Shown here in pieces: positions 11,301-23,433 of a stretch of DNA of 64,000 nt. The position numbers were made by a program, and so were the translations under genes. The notes below the pieces were generated by a model that saw only the letters and a program-made list of their open reading frames with translations, did no database searches and was not told the DNA's origin. Origin of the DNA: Cyathus striatus (taxonomy: Eukaryota > Basidiomycota > Agaricomycetes > Agaricales > Nidulariaceae); NCBI GenBank assembly GCA_025738555.1, contig JAOVFP010000012.1:1922001-1986000 (forward strand), read 5' to 3'. Every line of letters begins with the position of its first letter. Position 1 is the stretch's first letter.

Positions 11301-12612
11301 CATATCCTCTAAAGATATTCACACCTTCAAAAGTTATAAATGTTGCATTGTATAACCAGCAAGGAAGTTATGTTGATGTGGAAGACTATATTCTTCAAAA
11401 CACAATTAAGCAAGCAACTCCCTTTTGTGCACTGGCACTGGAAAAAGAGTACTCTGATATGATTATATCTTTCTCACAGCTTTCTGAACATGAAATAAAT
11501 TACAACAAAGAGAATTACCATAATAACAATAGAATCTTACATCAAAATAAAGATTTCTTTAAATTATCAGAAAAAAATTCTGAAAATGGTGCATCTATGT
11601 GCAATGTAGATGGTAGCTCATCTATTCTATTTGAATATAATAGAAATTGTAATGGAGATCATGATAGCTATAACAAAGACACAGGCATTGTTGGAAACTT
11701 ACTTGTAAAGCAACCTGCTTGTGGGGTTCAAGATAATTTTAATACTGGGACTTCAGTTAAAAATGATATATATATCACATATTTTAAAGTTTTAGGAGAA
11801 GTAAATGCTGATGGCTATATTATAACTGTAGGTTTTATTCTTAAATGTTAATTAAATTTATTTCTAAATTTCTCTTACAGGATTTCAGATCATCTGAGTT
11901 GAGTTTGGTATTCACTAAACTAAACTTCAATAAAATAGACTACACTTCAAGTGAGCTATACCAACAGTTTGGTTTCAGAATTTTGGTGGATACCAAATGT
12001 GATGTCACATTTATTAATAAAATCCAGCCAACACAAACCAGGTACTCCAAAATTCAAGTTGAAGAGACAGAAGCCTCAAATGGAGTTATCTCTGATGAAA
12101 CAGACAATGTTGCAGAAAGAAGCATTAATGCTTTCCAAATATCACATTCAGAAGAAAAAGGTGTTTTGCTCTGGTACTTTGAAGTTGATGACAAAGATGA
12201 CAGACCAAACTGCATAAATCTCCATCATCAACTATTACCCAAAGCTAAATTCAATTATGAACTTGGATCTATTCCTTCTTTTTTAACTATTGAGATATCA
12301 GCATATTGGTCATTAAATCAAGCACCAATAAACAGTTGTATGACCAGAAATTTTCCAGGGGGAGATCAACAGAAAAAATCTATAGCTGAAATGAAATATT
12401 CTAATATATGTCAAATTGTAGCACTGAGAGTACAGTTATGTTCAGCTCAAACAACTCAATTTTATCCAGTGAAAAACAGGCTGAGCCCCTATGAAACAAA
12501 TACAGATGATGCCTATAAAGATATTGACAGCATACATTCTGACCTAGTGGGAGTTAGTTCACAGTCAAAGACTACTAAGAGGAACTATTCAGTAAGTTCA
12601 ATAAATAAATAA
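8349..12612 (+). CDS. NB-ARC/TPR NLR-like protein with an unrecognised C-terminal region
   Basis: Four exons (8349-8366, 8422-8612, 8653-11827, 11881-12612) with GT-AG introns of 55, 40 and 53 nt give about 1371 codons. NB-ARC runs from about residue 15: FMGQEQYLEKLH, P-loop GMGGIGKTQ, Walker B WLMIFDNVD, NILITSRNP, GLPL-like HLPLAIVMAG, and MHD-like LHPLVQEW near residue 410. Eight or nine TPR repeats of about 42 residues follow (consensus DHxxTLxxMxNLAxxYxNQGKWxxAEELQ), as in fungal STAND ATPases that act in non-self recognition and heterokaryon incompatibility. The last 500 or so residues match only the two paralogues at 23.4 and 42.9 kb. No N-terminal effector domain is seen, and the ATG at 8349 is tentative. 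A donor-like GTAAGT at 12592 leaves a further 3' exon possible. Only two CpGs occur in the exons after 8422, and the arginine codons I checked are AGA or AGG. The ORF is intact, so I take it as a real gene. Confidence 0.85.
10021..10542 (+). repeat. 261-bp tandem duplication inside the TPR array
   Basis: The block starting GCTTACTAACATGGGTAGC at 10021 recurs 261 bp later at 10282 with few changes. It duplicates a pair of TPR motifs (87 codons, in frame). The two copies are much more alike than the other repeats of the array, so the duplication is recent relative to the array. Confidence 0.75.
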
Positions 12613-13620
12613 ATTTGATAATGAATGATTTCATCTCTTTTAGAATAATTAGAAAGTATCAATTTCATTATAGATGTGTCAAATTTCTCTATAAAACTCT
12701 TTTTTTTTACATTGACATACATGAATATTGTTACACCTTTCTTGTCCTACCCTGCCAGACCCCTTTCTTTTCACATGACTAGTTCTATTTATACTTATGC
12801 CACTTACTCATCCATTTCTATTTATATATTGCCTTACTTACCTTTTCCTATTTATAGTTCTTTTACTTACTCATCACTGATCCCTGCCCCCCTGGTTTGT
12901 CATACTAAGGGCATAGACTTTCCTTACTTGTACCTTTCCTCTCACATGAACCCCAATGACTGCACCTCTGGTTTGTCATACCAAGTGCATGGACCATAGA
13001 AGTATTGTATAAATAGCTCATGTATTCTGATCAAGCTTCCTCAGCTTGATCTTAGTTTAGCTATTGACCAATATAGCTGGTACCCCTCTCCTCTATCACA
13101 GAACCTCAGAACACTGCTACTCTTAATCACTTCTCAAGTGCTACTGTGAGAATGCCACCAAGTCCATTAGTGTGTACAACAAGTGCAACTGTTTAGACTT
13201 CAACTTCATCATATGACTTGCAAGTATAGTGACAAGTCATGTGATTATAACATCATGAGATCAAAGACATCACATTATCAAGATATCACAAGACCAGCTC
13301 AGATCATAACAAATATGGTTACTTTTTCTTGCACCATTGTTGTAATATGACTCCCATTTTAGTTATGCTGGGTGTTATAATATTATCATTTTTTGTTGCC
13401 ACAATTGATGTATAACTCTGACATAATCAGTTAGTATCAAGTTTATGATCAGACCAAGCTTGGAGTGAGGAACATCAACCATAGTTTGAATAACAAGTTA
13501 TATAGTTGAGTTAACACTGTTATGATTTTTCTCTTCTATTTATATATCTTTTCTTTTCTTTTCATTGACTTTTTTGAGATCACCTTTTATACAAAACACA
13601 TTACATTTTACTTACACAGT
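12613..13620. other. CpG-poor intergenic stretch with a possible solo LTR
   Basis: A TATA-like TATAAATAGCTC near 13008 is followed by CTTCCTCAGCTTGATCTTAG and a C-rich leader, a layout seen in LTRs. I cannot define TG...CA ends or a target duplication, and no primer-binding site is evident. No gene is seen. Confidence 0.25.
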
Positions 13621-13621
13621 T

Positions 13622-16290
13622 CTGACTTGTGATGCTCAGTAAATAGCAAAGTCAAATGAAAGTCAGACAATGTTGGATGACTGAAAATGTTTGACAACCT
13701 GTTGTGTTTTTTTGACTATGATTTGACTATGAAAAGTCAGACAAAAGTCAGACACTCTGCAATGATTTCACCCAAACAAATTTAAATCTGTATGACTGGT
13801 AGTTGATATTTATGGGACCACTGTACAGTACTTTGTTTGACAAAAATGTGAATGATTTATGACTAGAATATAACTACAGTTTGACACAAGTGTAGGTATA
13901 TGAGACTATTGTGTAACTTATATTTGACTAATGTTCACAGATGCCAGTTAGGTAAATAAATTGGGGTTAAGAGGTTAGAGATGTTTACAATGGGGTGATA
14001 GTAGCTAGATTATGTAATTATAACTTCATACTCCTAAAACAATGTAACAGGGTGGCAAGTTTGGAGGGAATTTTGCAGAAGATCAGTGTTAATGATGCTT
14101 CTGGGCAAAAGGGGGTAGAAGGGGGATGTATAGGAAGGTTAAGGAATAACTAAGTAGTGATTACATAATGTCTCTGACTATGTATGATGTTATGTGCAAT
14201 TCTCTATGAGTTTGTGGTTTCTTCTTACTAGACTCAAATCAAATTACTAAACAATGATCTTGGAAAATACACATTATTTCACTACACTACATCAAGGTAC
14301 TTTATAATGGAAGCTGTGCAGGGGATAGCTTAGGTCTACATGGCAAAACTCATCTACTTTATATACTGCTGGAAATATGGTGGCTGATGGTCCTGCATAG
14401 CTGCTGGATAGGTACATTCAGGGTACTAGGGAGGGGAAACTACATCACTGCAAAGGGAAAGCCATATGCACATGGAGTGTACTGGACAGGGGGTCAAGCA
14501 TCTGTCATAGGGAGTTTTTGTGATGGGGGATATGGCACTGCACATGTTCCTTCAGTTGGGACAGGATTGGCTAAACATGAATGTGCTAAGAATAGCACAA
14601 GGGTTGATCAGGGTTCAGGGTGCATCACTTAATCTAGCTATACTATCACTTCACTGGTTACTCTGAGAGAAGTTGATTGGTTGACTAGGGACTCACTGAG
14701 GCACCTAGTGAGGCACCTCATCATCACTTGCTTCTCTGGCATATTGATTGTGCTTTTGCATGTCACCAGACTCATTCTGGCTGTTATCCATTTAGTCACT
14801 GAGTTTTAGTGCCATCTTTATCTCTCCACTTCTGTATGCAGTACTACCTTAGGCTTTATATTAATAATACCCTTGGTGAGTGTACTTTATAGTACTATAA
14901 CTGGCAGCTCAGGTCTTGACTCCAATCCTATTATCTAACCCATGTTTGTTACCATTTGGTGAGTACTCATATACATAATAGAAAAGCTAAAATCCACAAC
15001 TATAGGTAGTGTATGCCCATCAGGCGTCTCAGGGTCATATTGAGCTTATGTACATAGAACTACATAATGACAACACAGACAAGTGCTCCAGACAATCTAA
15101 TACTACCATGGTAACTAATACTATAGCATCACCTGGGGACATCCTTGAATCATCTAACTCCCTCTATCACTGGATCTTCAACACCCCACTAATAACCCAA
15201 TTTTGGCCCAATGTTGCTTACCTCCTAAAAGGATAGAATTACAATGAGAAATAAATATAATATTAGTACAGATGAAGATTGAATGATGAAAACTAACTTT
15301 AGTGGCCCACTGTGCAACCACTGAGTATGTACAGATATTCTAAAACAATGAATGGGGTGAGCACTATGCAGCATCCACTGGGGAAGGCTGGGAGAAAAAC
15401 TTATGACAAAAACTGCAAAGAGAACAAGGGGGCAATGGAATTTGGAGCAAGGGTGTGCTGAGGGTGTGACAGGGAAGAATGGAAGGTCAAGATGAGTTTA
15501 GACTTGAAAGGCTTATTTACTTTAACTTATAAGGATATGGCAAACTTCAACTTATCACATGACTGGAACAATGGAATGTCTTAATGAATTCCTTGACTTC
15601 TCATCACTTGATGCTTGCTTGCAGCTGAAGCACTTGTTCTTCTAAGTAAGATCTTTTGTTAATTTTCAAGTACTTACTCACTATCTTTCTACTGACATTT
15701 TTATATATATATATTATTAAAACAATGGAATATACTTATATGTAGCTAACAAAAAGTATGTACTAGTTAAAGTCCAAGTCTTGGTTAAGTCACTTCACAA
15801 CTACTACATGCCACTTGACAGAGATGTTCATGGAGCACTCAATGTATAAGTACAATAGGTTTTATATCTAAAGGAATGTAGCATAGTAAATAACAGCTTA
15901 GTAGTAGTTCAGTCTTCAATATAAATTGCTGTATTCACCATCAACACACCTGCATTATTTATTTGGGCTTGAATACTAAATCTATACAGTACTATAATGA
16001 GCAGGACCATGACTGTTACAATGCTGGTTATGAATATAACCCTGCAGCTCAACAGTGCAGGCAGAAATCCCAGTGTAAATCAAAGTTGAAATGTATTGTC
16101 ATTAATTGACATAATACAGACTATTGTATGACTATTGTGTGACCTATGAATGTACATTACAAGCTCAATTTGTGGATGTAGCTGGCATTTGATTATATTT
16201 GACCCCCAGTTCTTGTGTTTGACTTTCTTTCAACTTTGTCTGACATCAATCTGATTTTGCTCTTTACTGTGTTATGACTCACTTCAAGTC
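13622..16290. mobile_element. TGAC-rich inverted-repeat element (about 2.7 kb)
   Basis: The left end (CAGTAAATAGCAAAGTCA, then GTCAGACAATGTTG) is repeated inverted near 16288-16200 (CAGTAAAGAGCAAAATCA, then GTCAGACAAAGTTG). Subterminal regions on both sides are full of TGAC/GTCA motifs. No transposase ORF is convincing, and a target duplication could not be fixed. The whole region is nearly CpG-free, so it is old. Confidence 0.5.
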
Positions 16291-16453
16291 ATCATACTAT
16301 ACTTAGTTTTTTTTCTTTCTTCCCCACTGTACTTTAGTAATGCACAGTCAATGTGCAGCATTCTGACTCATTTCTACTTATTATTAGTATGAACTTGGGC
16401 TGTAGAGCTCAAGCTTCAACTTAAATTGAACTTAGCCTTAGCTTTACTTTGTC

Positions 16454-16478
16454 TTTTTTTTTTTTTTAAAAAAAAAAA
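16454..16478. repeat. T14-A11 perfect palindrome
   Basis: Fourteen T are followed directly by eleven A. It lies at the 3' side of the LINE fragment (minus strand), so the T-run could be that element's poly(A) tail. A similar T13-A10 junction occurs at 35294. Confidence 0.8.
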
Positions 16479-16479
16479 C

Positions 16480-17290
16480 CTATATTTTATGTCAGTTATG
16501 GAAGGCCATATGTTGCAACAATATAGTGTCTACCATATGGTAAGGTAATGTAGTAAGTAATGTGAGAGGGAAAGAGAGCTTGTATCAAGCACAGGATCAG
16601 CAGTATAGTATGTAACTCTGTAACTTGGGATGCCCTACTGGTGGTAGGACACCAGGAGGTATGTGGCTGGAGGCATCTCATGGAATGAGTGCACACCATA
16701 TTTTCAGTGTAAGTGGCTGAATGTCAAAGCAGTGGAGCAATTGTTGAACTGCATGTGTCTGAGCACTTTGTATGATGTGAAAGCTATTATGAAGTATTCA
16801 AATGAGAATGAAATCTCCCTGCCTTGTCCCTTCTACTACTTCTATTCTTCACCTCTTGTTGTTGGACTCCATAGTGGTATGATTCCAAGTGTCTGTTTGA
16901 GGCATCCCATTGTGTTGATGAAGCCAGTGAGTGCTGAAAGGTTCTCTGAATCTGCAAGGATAAGGTGCAAGGAAATGCTCCTGCATCAGTTGGTGCACTG
17001 CATGAAAAGAGGGGCTCTTTGGTTCACATATGCTGGACATTGTAGGAGGAAGTGATCCACAGTTTCTGGAGAGTTTGTGAAGCATTTTCCACACATGGGA
17101 GAGGGTATCTTGCCCATGTGATGGAGGTATTTATTGAGGGCAATGTGCTCTGTGACCAGCGGTGTTATGAGGCTTGTCAATTTGCATGGAAGGTGCAGAA
17201 GCAATGTCGAAGCTTTACTTTCATTCATTCATTCTGCTCATACTTAAGTCTAATCAACTTAAGAGCTCATGAATAGAGACATTAATTTGA
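16480..17290 (-). pseudogene. LINE-type non-LTR retrotransposon 3' fragment
   Basis: The minus strand at 17228-16986 reads HIALNKYLHHMG, then CGKCFTNSPETVDHFLLQCP, the zinc-binding C-terminal module of fungal LINE polyproteins (CxxC...HFLLxCP). After an in-frame stop the same frame continues with ADSENLSALTGFINTMGCL, the usual end of these proteins. The reverse transcriptase is absent, so the copy is 5'-truncated, as is common for LINEs. The poly(A) side faces 16454. Confidence 0.6.
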
Positions 17291-18312
17291 TACTGATTAA
17301 CTTGTTCCTTAAACTCATTAGTCACATGATTATTGGACTTGTACAATTAAAGTCTTGACCAGAACTTAATTATGAGTCCTGACTCCCAAGCACACTAACC
17401 AAACTTCTTAACCAAAAAAAAAGAATAACTGAAATTTAAATCTAGATTATAGATTGGTAAGCAAGCTGCCAAAGCACAGAATTTGATTTTATTTGATGAT
17501 TTTGAGCATGGTGCTCTGGCTTTCCATACAAAAGTCCAATGAGTTGAGGTTTGCAAGGAGATGAGTTTTTTTGCCAAAAATCAGGGTCTGGTGTTGGTGC
17601 CAATGTCAGATTAATTTTGAGAACTTGGAGTGTCACAGGGGATAGGTATCATGTTGGAATGGTGCATGAAGATACATAATTTGGAGCTCTTTATGCTTAG
17701 CCATGTGTTCTGTATGAAATCTGTACAGATCCATGCAGATTACACAGGGACTGTACTTTTTTGAAATGGCTGGGCTACCACTATAACAAAGGCAAGATGA
17801 TTTGTACTCCAGCCTCACCAATAGTCCCTGTGCAAACACAGGCTAAATGAGGTTGGGTTGGGTTTGAACAAGCTCAAATGGATGTGGAGCAGTCAAGCTG
17901 CTGGGCAGGTGGGAACTGCTCCATGATTTTCACTCATGTTCATGCAGAATCTATATGAGATAAAAACAGCCATTTAATACACCATCCTTGGCTTGATTAT
18001 ACTAGTTCTATCCATAAACTATGAATGCAGCTGGAGACACTGGTACAAAGCTACACTATCATGCAATACACTTGAGTCACCAACATAAAGCATCAGCTGA
18101 AGTCCTTCAACAACAAATACCACAACAATCAGCAAGATTGGGGATCAGGGAGGGTGGGAAATGAAAAACAAAATGTAATAATTAAAGTGAAAATAAAGCA
18201 GAGGTTATTTGAGTGAGTGTCTCAGGAGATGGTGAATGATGGAAGAGAGAGGCAATGTGGCCCAGTGACTTGGAGCTGAGACCTTGCTCAGCTGGATGCC
18301 AGATGCCAGGTA
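17291..18312. other. Decayed repeats, no gene
   Basis: The stretch near 17690-17760 (TTAGCCATGTGTTCTGTA, then CTGTACAGATCC) matches, inverted, the segment at 38740-38820, so it is part of a dispersed repeat. Around 18262-18300 a tRNA A-box-like TGGCCCAGTGACTTGG is seen, but no matching B box. Otherwise nothing is recognised. Confidence 0.35.
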
Positions 18313-19088
18313 CACAACAGGCAAGGGTGACATATTCTACCACTATTCTGGGGGGGAATATTTAAAATAGTTTGTATCTATTTGGCTGTGTGATATTTTA
18401 AATCTTATAGTAGTATTCTCTTGTTATATATAACCTAGATATTCAAAATCTTCATTAGCTAATTTCCTATTAAAATGCTGTATAAAATTTTAAGTATTCA
18501 ACATATATATAAGAATTTTTTCAGAAACCACTACTTTAAATTTTGTGAGGGAAAGTATTCTCAAAATGTTCTTAAATTACTTTACTTATTCAGTCTATAA
18601 TAAATAAATTTCTTATATATATTCATCAGCCAAATATATTGAAAATATTCACAAACTATTCTTTAAAAATGAATAATATTATGACAATAATTAACAAATT
18701 TCTTGTATATATTCTTCAGCCAAATATACTGAAAATATTCACTAACTATTCTTTGAAAATGAATAATATTGTGACAAAATTTTGTGGATTACAGGTTATG
18801 AAATATAAAATATTCTGCTCCTTGATATTTCTAAAATATGTCCAGAATATTTTAAATAAACAGAAGGATTTTTGTGAGTACTTCTCCTCACAATATTCAA
18901 AGTAGTTGTCCCTCAAATATCTATTATATATATACTGAATACTTGAAATTTTATACAGTATTTTAATTGAAAACTGGTTACTGTAAATTTAAAATATCAC
19001 ACTGCAAAATAAGTACAAAATAAGTACAAACTATTTCAAATATTCCCCTCCTGAATAGTGATAGAATATGTCACCCTTGCCTGTTGTG
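18313..19088. mobile_element. Miniature inverted-repeat element S1 (776 bp)
   Basis: Ends CACAACAGGCAAGGGTGACA and its inverted copy extend about 100 bp with few mismatches. They are flanked by GTA on both sides, suggesting a 3-bp target duplication. Inside, a unit of about 93 bp (with ATTCATCAGCCAAATATA and ATTCTTCAGCCAAATATA) is repeated in tandem at about 18605-18780. It has no coding capacity beyond an incidental ORF. Confidence 0.65.
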
Positions 19089-19224
19089 GTACATTCATAC
19101 CTGGCATCTTTGCTCAAGGAATTGAAAATTCTGTGTGGAATATGCAGAATTCCATAATGAAGACTTCATTGGAATCTGTGCAAAACTTTTCATTACTTAT
19201 TAATTATTTACATGAGAATAAAAT

Positions 19225-19315
19225 GTTCCTTCCATGGTTTGAACTTTCAACCTAGCTGATGATTTGTAATCAAAGATATGTCATGCTAAACCATCTGAAC
19301 CAGCATGTCTTTGTT
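19225..19315 (-). repeat. tRNA-like (SINE head) sequence
   Basis: The minus strand shows an A-box-like TGGTTTAGCATGAC and, about 45 nt downstream, a B-box-like AGTTCAAACC, with an anticodon-arm-like palindrome TGATTACAAATCA between them. The acceptor stem does not pair well, so this is a decayed tRNA or a tRNA-derived SINE, not a functional tRNA. Confidence 0.3.
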
Positions 19316-19321
19316 GGTCAC

Positions 19322-20365
19322 TGATACACTAGTAAATATAAATGACATACTTTAAATTTTATTTTCTTGTTCTGAATTTATGGAACTTCCATCTGAGCAT
19401 GTGAGTAGGACATGGCAGGGAGGGGCTGAGTTCCTGTGCTGCCTCCCATAATTTACTAAAGGATTAAAACAAATAAACCTACAAAAAACATAAAAATCTG
19501 CCTCAGTATGAATTAAAACACTTTAAACCAATGTATACCACTTTCATTCAAAAACACAAAGTCTTTTTGTATTTACTAGCACCAGATAAACCCCCCCATT
19601 CACTATGATGAGCCCCCAGAGTTACAGAACAACCAAGATGGCACACAGAGTTGAATCCAGAATCCAGAAAGAACTCAGACCCTAGAACCAGCCCAGAACA
19701 TGAGAACCTGTACAAAGCTATGCAGACAGTGCACTAGCTAAGCACAGAATGACACTGATGGACCACATGCAACCCATGTGCAGATCACAAGAAGAGAGAT
19801 GATAGCAGTGTGAGCTAAGCATTGCAGTGATAGCATTTTGTTGCTATACTGATGTGCCACACATACTTGATAATATAAGCAACACCTGAAATGGGAACAG
19901 ATTGACGTGCCACCCATACAGGCACCCATTGCAACATAGACACACATGTGCATGTGTGTGTAATTTGTTGCAGCAATGGCTGGGCTAGAACAATGGAGAA
20001 ACCTTGGAATAAAATTAATAATTAGTATAGACCAAAGCAGTAACTAAATGTGTCCATAAATGTATATAGATGAGTGAGGAGGGAATGAAATTGCAGAAAC
20101 TGCCAGGGATTCTTCCCCCCCATGGATAGGGCAGTTGAGATGAGATACAGACTAGAATCAGAATTGTTATGAGACATTTGACACAGAGATTTTACATACC
20201 AAATTGATAGTGTTGAATTGAATCTGAATTTAAATATCTTGACTTTGAATACCTTGATGCATACCAAAAATAGCCCAAGTTCAATTGATCTAATTATAAC
20301 TTGTTCTATTTTTGAAATTGATACCATTGCACCCCTCAAACTTACTGAATCTACACCTTGGGATA
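19322..20365 (-). repeat. LTR-like repeat R1, heavily CpG-decayed copy
   Basis: The stretch is the inverse of 51110-52146 along nearly its whole length and shares the terminal TAGTGTATCA (here TGATACACTA at 19322). The start of the unit is lost near 20365. Where the 51-kb copy has CpG, this copy mostly has TG or CA, so it is older or longer methylated. Confidence 0.75.
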
Positions 20366-21170
20366 TTAAGTTTATGCCCCTGAGGCATAGTGCTGTGCTT
20401 GCCAGATTGAGGGTGTTTGGAATTGGTGTTGTTTGTTTTAAGGGTTGCTGAGTAAGTCTGCCACATGACACATGGTTGGACTTTGCTCCATTACCATTGC
20501 TTGGGTCATGTTACCTCATAGTTCTAGACTTTGCATTCTCAACTCCCACTCCAAGTACTCCAACAGCCAATGGACTTCACAGAGCACCCCACCACCATCT
20601 GTGTACCTGTTGAGCCACAGCCTAGCCCACTGCACTACTACCTTTGGGGAGGGTAGTAGTATATCATCTTTGCTCCAGTGCTGCATTTCATGGTTGTATC
20701 AAGTGTGAGTTGCCTGTATTGTCTGAAAGCCCTAGTGGTATTCATTGTGGTGAGTACTATTCCAATTCTTTTGTTCTAAAACACAGTCTCTTTAGTATAT
20801 TACTGTCATTACCCCTTCATTGTCTCTCATTTCATTTACCCTTGCTACAGTATCTTCTATTTCATATTTGTTCGCTTAGGTTGTGTTTCTCTGGGCACTG
20901 GCAATGTGAGAGCACACGTGCACTATTCCCTTTTGATGGCCACACATGTATATACCTTAGGTTTTACCTGAGGGAAATCTTACCTCCCTTTCTGACTATT
21001 CTCTGTGTGCATATACTGAGTCTCTGAGTTACCAAGTCAACAACCTCAAACCAATAAGCTAAGTTCTCTTAGCCATCTCTACTTCTAACTACTCTCATCT
21101 AGGGTTATTGTAGTCATTCAATAAAGTCAGGTGTGATGCCCACTACATGTCAATGAGTTAATTCCTCCAC
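20366..21170. other. CpG-poor stretch, nothing recognised
   Basis: It contains C/T-rich leader-like sequence and a few short ORFs without motifs. The stretch runs into the low-complexity block to its right. Confidence 0.4.
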
Positions 21171-21171
21171 A

Positions 21172-22440
21172 ACATCAACAGCCCCTACCCCTGCTCCTGC
21201 CTCTCCCACTACTACCACCATCACCACCACCATCACCACCACCACTCATGCCCAGCTCCTCCCTCTTCATGAAGATGGCAATGCCACATCACACCACACC
21301 ATGCCATCTGCTCCCCTTCTTCCCTCCTCCCCCTGCATCACATTAGCAACAGTGCTACATCATCTGCCCCCCCTATCTTGCTTCACAAAGAGAGTGACAC
21401 CACATCAACCATCCCCCTCTCTTCCCTCCTTCCCCCTGTATCATGTCAGCAACACCTATGACAGTGCCAAATGCCCACAATAACAACAGTAAGCACCAAC
21501 ACCAATGCCCACAGTGGCCCATGCTGTCTATGCCAAGTAAGTGGTATGTCTGCCCACCCTCCTCCACCAGCACCATTGCCTTGTCTCCCACTACCACAAC
21601 ACCTCCCCCCTCACTCTCATCCAAGTAACCACTGCTATCACCATGTCACCCAGCTCATGTCCACCACCACCACCCCACACCACTTTTCATCTCCCACCAC
21701 ACCACCACCACACCTCCCTCCATGCTCTCATCCAAGTGACCACCACCATCACCACATCACCCAGCCCACATCTGCCACCACCACCCCTCACCACCTTTGT
21801 CTCCCACCACACCACCATTCCACTGCCTTGCCTCCCACCACCACACTTCAAGGGGGCAGGAAAGTGAGGGGGAAGAATGGTGAAGGGGGGTGGTTAGCAA
21901 GGGGAGAGGAGACCGGGGTGAGGAGAGTGAGGGAGAGGAGAGGAGAAGAGATCAAGGGGGGAGGAGAGGGAGAGGAGAGGAGGGGAGAGGAGAGGAGGGG
22001 AGAGGAGAGGGAGAGGGAGAGGGAGGTGGATAGTGAGGGGAGACAGATAGTGAGGGGAGAGAATAGCAAGGGGAGAGGAGAGCAAGGGGGGAGAAGAGCA
22101 AAGGGGGAGGAGAGCAAGGGGGAAGGAGAGCAAGTGGGGAGGAGAGCAAGGGGGGAGGAGAGCAAGGGGAAAGGGGAGGAGAGGAGAGCAAGGGGGGAGG
22201 AGAGGAGAGGAGAGCAAGGGTGGAAGGGAGAAGAGGAGATCAAGGGGGGAGGAGAGGAGAGGAGAGCAAGGGTGGAAGGGAGAAGAGGAGATCAAGGGGG
22301 GAGAAGAGTGAGGGGAGAGGAGAGGAGAGAGTGGCTGACAATGGTGGCTGTCACCATCTCCCACCCACCACCATCTTCCACCACCACCACTACCTCATCC
22401 TCCTCCTCCACACCTCACTGCCATTGTTCCATCAAGCAGT
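21172..22440. repeat. Low-complexity block: CCA/CAC array, 480-bp polypurine tract, CCA array
   Basis: Bases 21172-21850 are dominated by CCA, CAC and CATCAC triplets. Bases 21850-22330 are almost entirely A and G on the plus strand, built from loose copies of GAGCAAGGGGGGAGGA. A short CCA-rich tail follows to 22440. Long ORFs on both strands follow from the repetition. The purine tract could adopt triplex or other non-B structures. Confidence 0.85.
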
Positions 22441-22449
22441 GACTATTTT

Positions 22450-23224
22450 TAATATCAGTATAGTTGTAGTTGTAGGATAGTAGTGTAATAAATATATTTT
22501 CTTATAACATGATTTGCAAGCATCTAAGAGGTGTTGAAAGACACATAGGTGTACATATGAGATTTAGAACTAATAAAATACCAATTTGCAGAGAATATGT
22601 GTAGATATTGTAACTACTTTTAAAACTACTTGAATTTTGTACAAATCTGTACAGAATTCATACAGAATCTGCACAGAATTTCCAGGTTTGCACAGATTTT
22701 GTATGGATTTGCATGGATCCATACAGACCCCTTGGGGGAGCATAAATTACTGATAATTTGAGGAAAGTATGAGGAGAGCAAACAGAGATGTAGATGAGTG
22801 GAGAATGCATACAGATGTGCACATCAATGTAATGTGATGCATGATTACATAATCCAATTTAGAACATCTTGAGATGTGCAATATATTGAGTTTTGCAGTG
22901 CAGGCAGTTCACCTGCTCTACAATGAATTGACTGGGAGTAAAAAAATTGCATTGTACTACTGATTATTCAGAAGTGATCAATCATTGAAATGGGTGTGTA
23001 CCAACCCAAGGCTTAAACCTTATTAAGGGCCACACCTTAGATTCAACACTGAGATACCAAGGAGTTTTAGATACAGTAGTAGACTACTGATGTTATAATT
23101 AGAAACAAATACTATAGTGTGCTCATCCCCCATTTGCCCAGAATCCCTTATTGGTATTCTGCAGATATTGTTATCCAAATATATATTATATGATGGCTAT
23201 TAATGAAATTCAAGCTTTTTCTGG
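22450..23224. other. Repeat fragments, no gene
   Basis: Bases 22630-22740 carry the dispersed CTGTACAGA/CTGCACAGA motif family also found near 17.7, 38.0 and 38.75 kb. Bases 22980-23160 resemble 40630-40790 (shared ATAGTGTG, CTCATCC or TTCATCC, and GAAGATATT or GCAGATATT), suggesting two fragments of one LTR-like repeat. Confidence 0.4.
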
Positions 23225-23433
23225 AGCTCTAATGAATACAATCTACATAAGCTATGAAATGCCAAATACAGAATATGTCCATGCACTTAATATGATTCAT
23301 CAGAGGTGCAGTGAGTACGTAAATTCATGTGAGTGGAAGGTTAAAAAATATTAGTAATGAAAGGGAGAAGAGCGAATGAACTGTTTGACAATGGTACTAT
23401 GTACTTAAACTCACTTTCGGAGCGAGTCTAGAC

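Noticed and set aside
16849..17094. Second LINE protein in another frame
   Set aside because: The conserved LINE ending is in a different frame; this one is a shadow.
18639..18905. 88-codon ORF in S1
   Set aside because: It is produced by the internal tandem repeat of about 93 bp.
19225..19315. Functional tRNA gene
   Set aside because: A- and B-box-like motifs exist, but the acceptor stem does not pair; kept only as a tRNA-like repeat.
21471..22442. A 323-codon ORF and several overlapping ORFs on both strands
   Set aside because: They come from the CCA array and polypurine tract; composition explains the lack of stops.
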